6,557 nt of DNA from Fibrobacter succinogenes (GTDB lineage: Bacteria > Fibrobacterota > Fibrobacteria > Fibrobacterales > CADBQJ01), in contig CADBQJ010000075.1 in the NCBI GenBank assembly GCA_902796785.1, forward strand, positions 1 through 6,557, read 5' to 3'. Shown here piece after piece: positions 1 to 6,376 of this stretch. The translations under genes were made by a program, and so were the position numbers. A model generated the notes under the pieces. The model was given only the letters and a program-made list of their open reading frames with translations, ran no database searches and had not been told where the DNA came from. Numbering within the stretch: the stretch's first letter is position 1; every line of letters starts with the position of its first letter.

Positions 1-465
1 AGCGAGGCCGCCACGGGCAACGCCCACGTGGAGAAGCTGCGCGCCTACGCGGCCGAGCACGGCGGCGACGTGGTGGTCATCTGCGGGAAGATCGAGGCCG
101 AGCTGGCGGAGATGGAGCCCGAGGACCGCGACGCCTTCCTGAAGGACCTGGGGCTCGACGAGCCGGGTCTGAACAAGATCGTGCGGACCGGGTTCCGCCT
201 GCTGGGCAAGATGACCTACTTCACCGCCGGCGAAAAGGAGGTGAAGGCCTGGACGATCGACGTGGGCGACAAGGCCCCGCGCGCCGCGGGCGCCATCCAC
301 ACCGACTTCGAGCGCGGCTTCATCCGCGCCGAGACGGTCTCCTACGAGGACTTCGTCAAGTGCGGCGGCTGGAACAAGGCGCGCGACGCCGGCCTGCTCC
401 GCACCGAAGGCAAGGACTACGTCGTCCAGGACGGCGACATCATGAACTTCCTCTTCAACGTGTGA
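1..465 (+). CDS. ychF: Redox-regulated/ribosome-binding ATPase YchF (EngD), C-terminal part (5' end outside window)
   Basis: The reading frame is open from the first base and gives 154 residues, about 40% of a family that is usually about 363 aa. The start lies upstream of the window. The fragment covers the end of the G/helical region, including a stretch resembling the family's EEPGLN-(K/R)-(V/I)-x-(R/T)-G-(F/Y) segment. It then contains the complete TGS domain (about residues 73-154), with the family hallmarks TYFTAGEKEVKAW, IHTDFERGFIRAE, YEDF, EGKDYVVQDGD and the terminal NFLFNV. YchF is an Obg-family P-loop NTPase that prefers ATP and binds ribosomes in the cytoplasm; the nucleotide-binding motifs are not in view. 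rlmI follows 7 nt downstream on the same strand, so the two are probably co-transcribed. The match to family sequence is near full-length across this part, so the identification is very secure. Confidence 0.95.
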   Translation, partial: SEAATGNAHVEKLRAYAAEHGGDVVVICGKIEAELAEMEPEDRDAFLKDLGLDEPGLNKIVRTGFRLLGKMTYFTAGEKEVKAWTIDVGDKAPRAAGAIHTDFERGFIRAETVSYEDFVKCGGWNKARDAGLLRTEGKDYVVQDGDIMNFLFNV

Positions 466-468
466 GGA
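464..468 (+). promoter_or_regulatory. Ribosome binding site of rlmI overlapping the ychF stop codon
   Basis: GAGGA lies 4 nt before the ATG at 473 and shares bases with the TGA stop of ychF (463-465). The arrangement suggests that ribosomes finishing ychF re-initiate on rlmI. It supports the 473 start. The spacing is at the short end of normal. Confidence 0.55.
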
Positions 469-472
469 CGGA

Positions 473-1668
<1,196 letters not shown>

Positions 1669-1678
<10 letters not shown>

Positions 1679-1700
1679 CGGTCAGGTCTCAGGTCTCAGT
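1669..1700 (+). repeat. Heptamer tandem array A, spanning the rlmI stop codon
   Basis: Five units have a strict 7-bp period. The AG dinucleotides fall at 1670, 1677, 1684, 1691 and 1698. The units are TTAGCGG twice, then TCAGGTC twice, then TCAG. The rlmI stop TAG (1676-1678) is the TAG of the second unit, and another TAG lies at 1669-1671 in a different frame. The array reads in the same sense as rlmI. Related arrays follow the stop codons at 1834 (- strand) and 6374 (+ strand). The periodicity is seen directly; the function is unknown. Confidence 0.8.
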
Positions 1701-1802
1701 GCGATAATCCGCTTCGCGCTTGAATAGAAGAATAGAAGAAAGGGCTCCCGCGAGGGAGCCTTTCTTTTTTCTCGTCAGGCGCGCAGCGCGATATTCCGCA
1801 CT
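1698..1802. repeat. Quasi-palindromic GCGAT(A/T)(A/T)TCCGC pair around the terminator
   Basis: GCGATAATCCGC (1701-1712) and GCGATATTCCGC (1788-1799) are direct repeats differing at one base. The outer edges are inverted: AGTGCG just after array A (1698-1703) and CGCACT-like sequence (CCGCACT, ending at 1802) just before array B. Between them are two copies of GAATAGAA (1722-1737) and the terminator hairpin. The whole intergenic region is therefore a layered, roughly symmetrical structure and not random spacer. It may be a dispersed non-coding element. Confidence 0.5.
1738..1770 (+). terminator. Intrinsic terminator downstream of rlmI, possibly bidirectional
   Basis: The stem is GAAAGGGCTCCC (1738-1749), the loop GCGA and the right arm GGGAGCCTTTC (1754-1764), with one bulged base. 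It is followed on the + strand by CTTTTTT (T-run to 1770). It terminates the ychF-rlmI unit. On the - strand the stem is followed by TTTCTTCTATTC, a weaker U-tract, so it may also stop the lipoprotein operon arriving from the other side. Confidence 0.88.
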
Positions 1803-1836
1803 AAGACCTGATCCCTGAGACCTAAGACCTAAACTA
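1801..1836 (-). repeat. Heptamer tandem array B, starting at the stop of the third lipoprotein gene
   Basis: Read on the - strand, the gene's TAG stop (1836-1834) is followed by TT and then the units AGGTCTT, AGGTCTC, AGGGATC, AGGTCTT and AGT. In + coordinates the CT dinucleotides fall at 1801, 1808, 1815, 1822 and 1829, an exact 7-bp period; the stop codon itself is 5 bp out of phase. The units match arrays A and C. The array is oriented in the sense of the lipoprotein gene and is inverted relative to array A. Confidence 0.8.
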
Positions 1837-2832
1837 GTCCTGCACGCAGCGGACGGACATGTAGTAAGAATCCTTCGTCCACGCCTCTTCTTCGGAATAG
1901 CACTCGCCGGGACCGCCTTCATAGCACATGAACCGGAAGACCTGCCCGTTGGCGGGCGAACTCTCGCTGGGCAGCCAGAAGAATGCTTCCAGACGATATC
2001 CATCGGGGTCTGAATCGTGGGCCGAGGCGTATTCGCTGCCGACCAGATGGAGACCATAGCGGTCCGTGCCGAAACCGTACCAATCCTGGATCCCGACGTG
2101 GTCGACATCGCCGGCCAGTTCGTCGTGCCCAACGCTGTCGGCCGCCAGGAGTCCGTAGATGTTGCCCGATTCCGCCAGGGCGAAATCGTTCAGGGCGCGC
2201 CACTCGGCGGTGTCGGGAATGTGCCACCCCTTGGGGCAGATGCCGCGGTGCTTCGCGTCGATCTTACCGGAGTCGGCCGCCGAGAGGTGCCTGTAGGCGG
2301 TGTCCAGCCCCATCGCCGCATGCCACTCGTAGAGATAGCCGTAGCGGGGGATGTTGGTGGTGTCGTTGTTCAGCGCCATCGCGCCGGGCACCTTCCAGCG
2401 GAGGTTTTCCGCCATCCAGACCTTCTTCCCGATGGTGACCGTCTTGTAGGTGATCTTTTTGGGGTTCAGTTCGTCGGTGCGGGTGTCGGTCATCTTGCCC
2501 GTGTCGGCCTTGTACGGATAGGAAATCGTCGGGATTTCGCCCACTTCCTTGCCGCCGCAGACCACCGAATGCTCCCCGGAGGCGGCGGTCTTGACCGTGC
2601 AGCCCGTGCCGTCCTTGCCGTCGGCTCCTTCGGCGAGATAGGTGGTGTCCTTGCCGCAGACGAGGTTGTAGCCGCCGTCGGCTTCGTAGACCGCGCAATC
2701 CGCGCCGGGGGCACCGTTCGCGCCGGGATCGCCGGCGGCGCCGGTGGCGCCGTCTTCGCCGGAGCAGCCGAAGAGGATCGCGCCGGAGAGAGCGGCCATC
2801 GTCAAAAGGCAAATGCGATTCATCGTCTTCAT
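1834..2832 (-). CDS. FISUMP-domain lipoprotein with Gly-X-Y stalk (third gene of operon)
   Basis: The 332-aa protein starts with a lipoprotein signal peptide (basic MKTMNR, hydrophobic core, lipobox LFGC with lipidated Cys23), so it is predicted to be membrane-anchored and surface or periplasmic. Residues 25-45 are seven Gly-X-Y triplets. They are followed by a cysteine region with Cys46, 59, 78 and 92 (YNLVCGKDT, then GKDGTGC ... HSVVCGGKEVGEI), which looks like two related disulfide modules. The FISUMP domain occupies about 127-332: VTIGKKVWMAENL (132-144), GYLYEWHAAMGLD, HRGICPKGWHIP (195-206), EWRALNDF, YGLHLVGSEY, FFWLPSES and terminal SVRCVQD. It keeps the most canonical FISUMP signature of the three. 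The start at 2832 is favoured over Met4 because GGAGG lies 7 nt upstream. The domain has no established biochemical function; adhesion or substrate contact is only a guess. Confidence 0.9.
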   Translation of the reverse strand: MKTMNRICLLTMAALSGAILFGCSGEDGATGAAGDPGANGAPGADCAVYEADGGYNLVCGKDTTYLAEGADGKDGTGCTVKTAASGEHSVVCGGKEVGEIPTISYPYKADTGKMTDTRTDELNPKKITYKTVTIGKKVWMAENLRWKVPGAMALNNDTTNIPRYGYLYEWHAAMGLDTAYRHLSAADSGKIDAKHRGICPKGWHIPDTAEWRALNDFALAESGNIYGLLAADSVGHDELAGDVDHVGIQDWYGFGTDRYGLHLVGSEYASAHDSDPDGYRLEAFFWLPSESSPANGQVFRFMCYEGGPGECYSEEEAWTKDSYYMSVRCVQD

Positions 2833-2839
2833 CGTCGCG

Positions 2840-2846
2840 CCTCCTA
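2840..2846 (-). promoter_or_regulatory. Ribosome binding site fused to the upstream stop codon (TAGGAGG)
   Basis: On the - strand TAGGAGG contains both the TAG stop of the middle lipoprotein gene (2846-2844) and the GGAGG Shine-Dalgarno of the next gene (2844-2840), 7 nt before the ATG at 2832. This fixes the start and implies translational coupling within the operon. Confidence 0.8.
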
Positions 2847-3824
2847 GTACAGCGGATTCCGGTCGTAGTTCATCACGCAGCGCATCGCTTCGTAATACTG
2901 GTCCTTGTCTTCGTAACTGACGTAGACATCGTAATAACTGTAGCTGATCACGTACACGTTGGTCGCGCTGTATTCGTCCACAAGGCGGAGATAGGTGGAC
3001 TCGCCGTATCCGTCGCAGTATCCGCCATCATCGCAATAGCCGGAGTAGCGCAGAGAGAGGCCGAAGAGGTCTTCGCCGCCTTCGTCGCGCGCAGCCATGG
3101 CGCGGGCCACCGCGTAGTCGGTGTTGTAGTCCGTGCGATAGGTGGGAACGACGTACTTGTCGGCGTGGTCGAGCAGATCATCGGCCTCCGCCCGCGTCGG
3201 AACGTGCCACCCTTCGGGGCAGATGCCCCGGTGGAGCACCGTCACCTGCGAAACGGTGGAGTCGATCGCCCCCTTGAGCGTCACCGTGTCGAGGACGTTG
3301 GAATCCTTCGCGAAGACCTTCGAGTAGATCGCGGAGTCGAGCCGCATGGCCGTCTGCCAGTTGTAGAGACGCCCCTTGGCGCAGGTGGAGTCGTTCACAT
3401 GGCAACGGCTGCCGGTGCCGTCGAGCGTGTCGAACCGGAGGTCGGCGGCCATCCAGGTGAAGTTCCCCACCTTGGCCGTGGGGTAGATGTTGCCGTCGCG
3501 CTTGTCGAGGAAGGCGCCCTCGATGACGATCTTGCCGCTCTCCTTGCCGCAGGTGACCACGTAGGCCGACTTCTTGTCGTCCCACTTGGAAGAGCAGTTC
3601 GCGCCGCGCTGGCCGTCGCGGACGGCGGGGATCTCCACGGTGTCCTTGCCGCAGACCTGGTAGTCGGCTTCGCCGGTGCTGTAGATGGTGCAGTCCTTGC
3701 CGTCGGCGCCGTCCTGGCCGGGTTCGCCCTTGGGGCCGGCGACGCCGTCCTCGCCGGAGCAGCCCAGGACGAGCAGAGCGGAACAGGCAACCGTCAAACC
3801 GAAAAGTTTCGTCAGCTGTTTCAT
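2844..3824 (-). CDS. FISUMP-domain lipoprotein with Gly-X-Y stalk and tyrosine-rich tail (second gene of operon)
   Basis: The 326-aa protein has a lipoprotein signal peptide with lipobox VLGC (Cys22), then seven Gly-X-Y triplets (24-44). A four-Cys region follows (Cys45, 58, 77, 92; YQVCGKDT and YVVTCGKESGKI). The FISUMP domain runs from about 110 to 317: VGNFTWMAADL (119-129), GRLYNWQTAMRLD (151-163), HRGICPEGWHVPTRAE (198-213), FGLSLRYSGY and AMRCV near the end. Two extra cysteines (141, 148) lie between the first two motifs. The last third is unusual: it lacks the FW motif seen in the third gene and is rich in Tyr, Asp and Ser (GYCDDGGYCDGYGE, then ISYSYYDVYVSYEDKDQYYEAM). Only 4 nt separate its ATG from the upstream stop. 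No strong Shine-Dalgarno is visible (AGAAAG at best), so coupling to the gene above is likely. Confidence 0.9.
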   Translation of the reverse strand: MKQLTKLFGLTVACSALLVLGCSGEDGVAGPKGEPGQDGADGKDCTIYSTGEADYQVCGKDTVEIPAVRDGQRGANCSSKWDDKKSAYVVTCGKESGKIVIEGAFLDKRDGNIYPTAKVGNFTWMAADLRFDTLDGTGSRCHVNDSTCAKGRLYNWQTAMRLDSAIYSKVFAKDSNVLDTVTLKGAIDSTVSQVTVLHRGICPEGWHVPTRAEADDLLDHADKYVVPTYRTDYNTDYAVARAMAARDEGGEDLFGLSLRYSGYCDDGGYCDGYGESTYLRLVDEYSATNVYVISYSYYDVYVSYEDKDQYYEAMRCVMNYDRNPLY

Positions 3825-3828
3825 CTTT

Positions 3829-4824
3829 CTACCGTGCGGGGATGAAGGTTGCGTCGATGGCGCCGTCGTCCTTGAAGCAGCGGACGGAGCGCTTGTAGCT
3901 CTTGTCGTATCCGGAGAGGACGGTCAGCTTGCGGTTCAGGCTCAGGACATAGGCGTAGGTCGGGCCGGATTCGTCGGCCAGCCAGGCGTTGAAATACCCG
4001 CCCTGGAAGATCGTTCCCTGGGTGTAGCCGGAGGGCCTGATGGACATGCCGAGCTGGTTGTCGGGCTTGCCGGAGCAGATCGGGCTGCCGTTGCCGCCGA
4101 GCGAGGTCCAGAGCGTGTCGGCGAGCATCTGCGCCAGGCATTCGTCGACGGCTTCGGGAAGGCCGGAGGCGTAGGCGGCCAGCTGCTGCGCGAAGGTGGT
4201 CATTTCGTAGCGGGTGGGGAGGTGCCACCCTTCGGGGCAGACGCCGCGGATCGGCAGTCCCAGCTTGGCGAGGGTGTCCGCCGCGCTCTTCTTGTCGTAG
4301 CTGGTGTCGAGGCCGACGGCCGTGGCCCAGCTGTAGTGGCGTCCGAGCGTGTCGCACCCGCCCTTGGCCACGGGCGGGCAGACGCTGCCGGTGTCGGGCG
4401 AGACCTCGTAATCGAGGTTCTGCGCCATCACGGTGGTGCCGGCGAAGGTCAGCGTGTTGTAGATCTTGCCGTCGGCGACCAGGCGGCCGGCCTTCGGGGC
4501 GGCCTGCATCAGGTAGTCCTTGGTGCCGATGGTCGCGAGCGTCTTGCCGTCGCAGACCAGGTCGTAGGTCGTCTTGTCCTTGCTGAGCTTGGTGTAGCAG
4601 GGCTCGCCGTCCTTGCCGTCCTTGCCGTTCCGAATGGTCACGGTGTCGTTGGGGCACTGGATTTCGTACGCGGCGCCGTCGTCGACCGACTTGAACTTGC
4701 ACGACTTGCCGTTCTTGCCGGCCTTGCCGTCGTCACCCGCGGGACCCACGCCGCCGTCGGCGCCGTCGGAACATGCGGACAGCGCGAGTGCCAGGACCGC
4801 GCCCATCGCGAACAAACGCTTCAT
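3829..4824 (-). CDS. FISUMP-domain lipoprotein with Gly-X-Y stalk (first gene of operon)
   Basis: The 331-aa protein starts at the ATG at 4824, chosen because it gives a textbook lipoprotein signal (MKRLFAMGAVLALALSAC, lipidated Cys18) and has AGGAGG 9 nt upstream. The open frame extends to 4932, but that would bury the signal. Seven Gly-X-Y triplets (21-41) are followed by Cys42, 57, 76 and 91 (YEIQCPNDT, GKDGKDGEPC, YDLVCDGKTLATI). The FISUMP domain (about 118-317) is more diverged: VMAQNL (132-137) replaces WMAENL. GRHYSWATAVGLD (161-173), RGVCPEGWHLPTR (193-205), SIRPSGY and SVRCFKD are kept. Extra Cys149 and Cys157 lie at positions comparable to those of the second gene. It leads the operon, followed 4 nt later by the second gene. 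Predicted location is the outer membrane or periplasm. The function of the domain is unknown. Confidence 0.9.
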   Translation of the reverse strand: MKRLFAMGAVLALALSACSDGADGGVGPAGDDGKAGKNGKSCKFKSVDDGAAYEIQCPNDTVTIRNGKDGKDGEPCYTKLSKDKTTYDLVCDGKTLATIGTKDYLMQAAPKAGRLVADGKIYNTLTFAGTTVMAQNLDYEVSPDTGSVCPPVAKGGCDTLGRHYSWATAVGLDTSYDKKSAADTLAKLGLPIRGVCPEGWHLPTRYEMTTFAQQLAAYASGLPEAVDECLAQMLADTLWTSLGGNGSPICSGKPDNQLGMSIRPSGYTQGTIFQGGYFNAWLADESGPTYAYVLSLNRKLTVLSGYDKSYKRSVRCFKDDGAIDATFIPAR

Positions 4825-4833
4825 CACAGAAGA

Positions 4834-4838
4834 CCTCC
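4834..4838 (-). promoter_or_regulatory. Ribosome binding site of the first lipoprotein gene
   Basis: On the - strand AGGAGGT lies with 9 nt between the GGAGG core and the ATG at 4824. It is the strongest Shine-Dalgarno in the window and decides the start against the longer open frame beginning at 4932. Confidence 0.8.
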
Positions 4839-4856
4839 TGTCTGAGTTCATCCGTA

Positions 4857-4862
4857 AATATA
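4857..4862 (-). promoter_or_regulatory. Candidate -10 element of the lipoprotein operon promoter
   Basis: TATATT on the - strand lies about 32 nt before the start codon. A transcript starting near 4850 would have a leader of about 25 nt carrying the Shine-Dalgarno. No good -35 is seen at 16-18 nt (GGAACG at best); an A/T-rich run (4902-4914) lies further upstream. A + strand TATAAT overlaps the same bases, so the assignment is tentative. Confidence 0.4.
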
Positions 4863-4896
4863 ATGCAAACTTCGCGGTTCGTTCCCGATTCCACGG

Positions 4897-4948
4897 TCCC
4901 GAAAAGATTTTTTTGAGCCGTTTTCGCGCCAAAAACGCGGTTTCGGGA
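4897..4948. other. Imperfect inverted repeat between beta-barrel gene and lipoprotein operon
   Basis: TCCCGAAA (4897-4904) and TTTCGGGA (4941-4948) are perfect inverted arms. Inside them CGTTTT and AAAACG form a second short stem. It sits 13 nt past the stop of the barrel gene and upstream of the operon promoter. It could be a weak terminator or operator-like site, but neither strand has a clean U-tract directly after the stem. Confidence 0.35.
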
Positions 4949-4960
4949 TTTTCGGCCCTC

Positions 4961-5686
4961 TCAGAAGCCGATCGAGGCCCCGAGCGTCGGGCCCCCTTCG
5001 CCCCCGTCGCGCCGCCAGGCCCACTCCACGCCGCCGAAGAGCCAGACGGCGCTCACCGTGCCGCGCAGCGACGGGGCGGAGGCGGTCAGCTCCCAGGCGA
5101 AGGCGGTGGCCAGCTGGAGGTGGAAGTCCAGGGGGTAGTTCTCCTCGGCCAGCGCGAAGAAGGAGAGTTCGAAGAAGCGGCTGAGCCGGAAGGCGGCCCC
5201 GACCTCCAGGCCGACGCCCGCGCTCCCCTCGCCCAGGTCCACGCAGCTGCCGCTCTGCGTGGCCTCGTTTTCCACGTCCCAGACCCAGTCGTTTCCCTGG
5301 TTGACGCTGACGACGGGGCCGCCGTAGACAATCCACGTGCGGCGCGTCTTGAAGAAGTCCGCGGCGAAGGCGAAGCGGTTGAAGGCGTAGGTGTTGCCGT
5401 CGTCGTCGAGCCCGCCGCTGATGGTCGCCTCGCCGTGGCCGGCAAGCCAGGGGCGGTACATGTAGGCGAGGTCGACTCCGGCCTGGCTGAAGGCGCCGTC
5501 GCACTCGGAGCGCGAGAAACGGCCGCCGGAGAGGGTGGCGTGGAGCCCGCTCGGGGTCCAGATGCCGCGCGTCCCCAGGGAGTGGCTGTAGAAGCCGTCG
5601 TCCCCCGCTTTTTCCCCCGAATCGGCGAAAAGCGCGCCGGCGGCGAGCAGAAGGGCGAGCAGCGGTGTCCGGAGACGGCGGGTCAT
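4961..5686 (-). CDS. Putative exported outer-membrane beta-barrel protein, family not recognised
   Basis: From the ATG at 5686 the protein has 241 aa. It starts with a classical Sec signal peptide (MTRRLRTPLLALLLAAGALFA, cleavage near residue 21, no lipobox Cys). The mature part is rich in Gly, Ser and alternating hydrophobic/polar stretches typical of amphipathic beta strands (GVDLAYMYRPWL, GEATISGGL, WIVYGGPVVSVN, GVGLEVGAAF, FELSFFALAE, TVSAVWLFGGVEWAW). It ends in GASIGF, with a terminal Phe as in outer-membrane barrels recognised by the BAM complex. Two lone cysteines occur in SECDG and SGSCVD. An upstream in-frame ATG (5731, with AGGA 3 nt before it) would add 15 residues before the signal; 5686 is preferred because of the signal peptide, although only a GGGG-like Shine-Dalgarno precedes it. 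It lies upstream of the lipoprotein operon on the same strand, 136 nt away. Confidence 0.65.
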   Translation of the reverse strand: MTRRLRTPLLALLLAAGALFADSGEKAGDDGFYSHSLGTRGIWTPSGLHATLSGGRFSRSECDGAFSQAGVDLAYMYRPWLAGHGEATISGGLDDDGNTYAFNRFAFAADFFKTRRTWIVYGGPVVSVNQGNDWVWDVENEATQSGSCVDLGEGSAGVGLEVGAAFRLSRFFELSFFALAEENYPLDFHLQLATAFAWELTASAPSLRGTVSAVWLFGGVEWAWRRDGGEGGPTLGASIGF

Positions 5687-5753
5687 GCCCCAAAAATAGA
5701 GCGTCCGGCGCGAAAGGGGCGCAAATCCCATAAATCCTATTTTTCGCCCGAAA

Positions 5754-5837
5754 GCCCGGGTGGCGGAACCGGTAGACGCTGGGGACTTAAAATCCCCTTT
5801 CCGAAAGGGAGTGCGGGTTCGAGACCCGCCCCGGGCA
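5754..5837 (+). tRNA. tRNA-Leu(UAA)
   Basis: The 84-nt gene folds into a class II tRNA. The acceptor stem is GCCCGGG (5754-5760) with CCCGGGC (5830-5836) and discriminator A5837. The anticodon stem is GGGGA/TCCCC (5781-5785 with 5793-5797), with loop CTTAAAA giving anticodon UAA at 5788-5790. A long variable arm (CTTTCCGAAAGGG) is typical of leucine tRNAs, and the T arm is GCGGG-TTCGAGA-CCCGC (5813-5829). The 3' CCA is not encoded and would be added by nucleotidyltransferase. It reads UUA codons (and UUG by wobble), which are rare in DNA this GC-rich. Confidence 0.97.
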
Positions 5838-5865
5838 GTGGACCGGAAACAAGGATGTGGACGAT

Positions 5866-5896
5866 TTTACAACACCGCCCCGTTTCGGGGTATAGA
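5866..5896 (+). promoter_or_regulatory. Candidate promoter just before the 5906 gene, with hairpin in the spacer
   Basis: TTTACA (5866-5871, 5/6 to the -35 consensus) and TATAGA (5891-5896) are separated by 19 nt, slightly long. The spacer contains a perfect small hairpin CCCCG-TTT-CGGGG (5878-5890). A start site about 7 nt after the -10 would fall at about 5903, leaving almost no leader before the ATG at 5906. Alternatively the gene is read from the tRNA transcript. Confidence 0.4.
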
Positions 5897-5905
5897 TTAA
5901 CCGCC

Positions 5906-6376
5906 ATGAGCAAGAATCCCCAGACCGAAGCGACTTTCGAAGAACTCCCCCCGGAACCCGTCACCACGGTCTTTTATTCGCACCGCGTGCTCGCCGAAAA
6001 GCTCGAACGGGGCGAATTCGACCGTCTGAAGGCGAATCTGCGGGAGTTCGTCCTCCGCCACAAGGACGAGATCGTCCAGACCGTGAACGAGCTCCCCGAA
6101 GTGGTCGACCGCCGCGTGCGCATCGTCGAAACCATCGGCACGCTGATCGAGGAGTCCAAGAGCGTCTCCCCCGCGACGGAGATGGCCGACCAGATCAACG
6201 AAATCAACAAGGAGATCTGGTACCAGGGCGAAAAGGGGCAGACCGACCGCGCCCGCATCTCCGAGGAGTGGACCCGCCGCTACGCCGCCCAGTGGCGCAA
6301 CGCCCGGCTGCAGGAGCTGCTCTACCTGGTCGAGGCGATGGCCGACGAGCTGATAGAGATCGTGGAGAAGAAGTAG
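5906..6376 (+). CDS. Conserved-looking hypothetical helical cytoplasmic protein, not recognised
   Basis: The protein has 156 aa and I recognise no family. It has no signal peptide, membrane segment or cysteine. After a Pro/Glu-rich start (residues 1-20) it appears almost entirely alpha-helical and strongly charged: FDRLKANLREFVLRHKDEIVQTVNELPEVVDRR, VRIVETIGTLIEESKS, EMADQINEINKEIW, RISEEWTRRYAAQWRNARLQELLYLVEAMADELIEIVEKK. The amphipathic helices suggest a helical bundle or oligomer. The ATG at 5906 is chosen because an N-terminal extension to the in-frame ATG at 5855 (17 residues, beginning MWTILQHRP) looks non-protein-like and overlaps the promoter element. No Shine-Dalgarno precedes 5906, so the transcript may be leaderless. 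Its TAG stop is the first unit of heptamer array C. Codon usage resembles the neighbours, supporting real coding. Confidence 0.75.
   Translation: MSKNPQTEATFEELPPEPVTTVFYSHRVLAEKLERGEFDRLKANLREFVLRHKDEIVQTVNELPEVVDRRVRIVETIGTLIEESKSVSPATEMADQINEINKEIWYQGEKGQTDRARISEEWTRRYAAQWRNARLQELLYLVEAMADELIEIVEKK

Noticed and set aside
3688..3760. True collagen domain in the lipoproteins
   Set aside because: Seven triplets per protein with few Pro at the X or Y positions are short for a stable triple helix. Described as Gly-X-Y triplets only.
2017..4845. Several long + strand open frames opposite the three lipoprotein genes
   Set aside because: They are low-complexity Gly/Val/Ala translations without start signals. 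The - strand frames have lipoboxes, ribosome binding sites and family motifs.
4825..4932. N-terminal extension of the first lipoprotein to the ATG at 4932
   Set aside because: It would put 36 charged residues before a perfect lipoprotein signal and would translate through the likely promoter and Shine-Dalgarno.
4897..4948. Strong intrinsic terminator for the barrel gene
   Set aside because: The arms pair well, but no U-tract follows the stem in the - strand direction, so it is kept only as an inverted repeat.
4613..6376. 587-codon + strand open frame running into the 5906 gene
   Set aside because: It crosses antisense of the lipoprotein and barrel genes and reads through the tRNA. Only the part from 5906 looks like protein.
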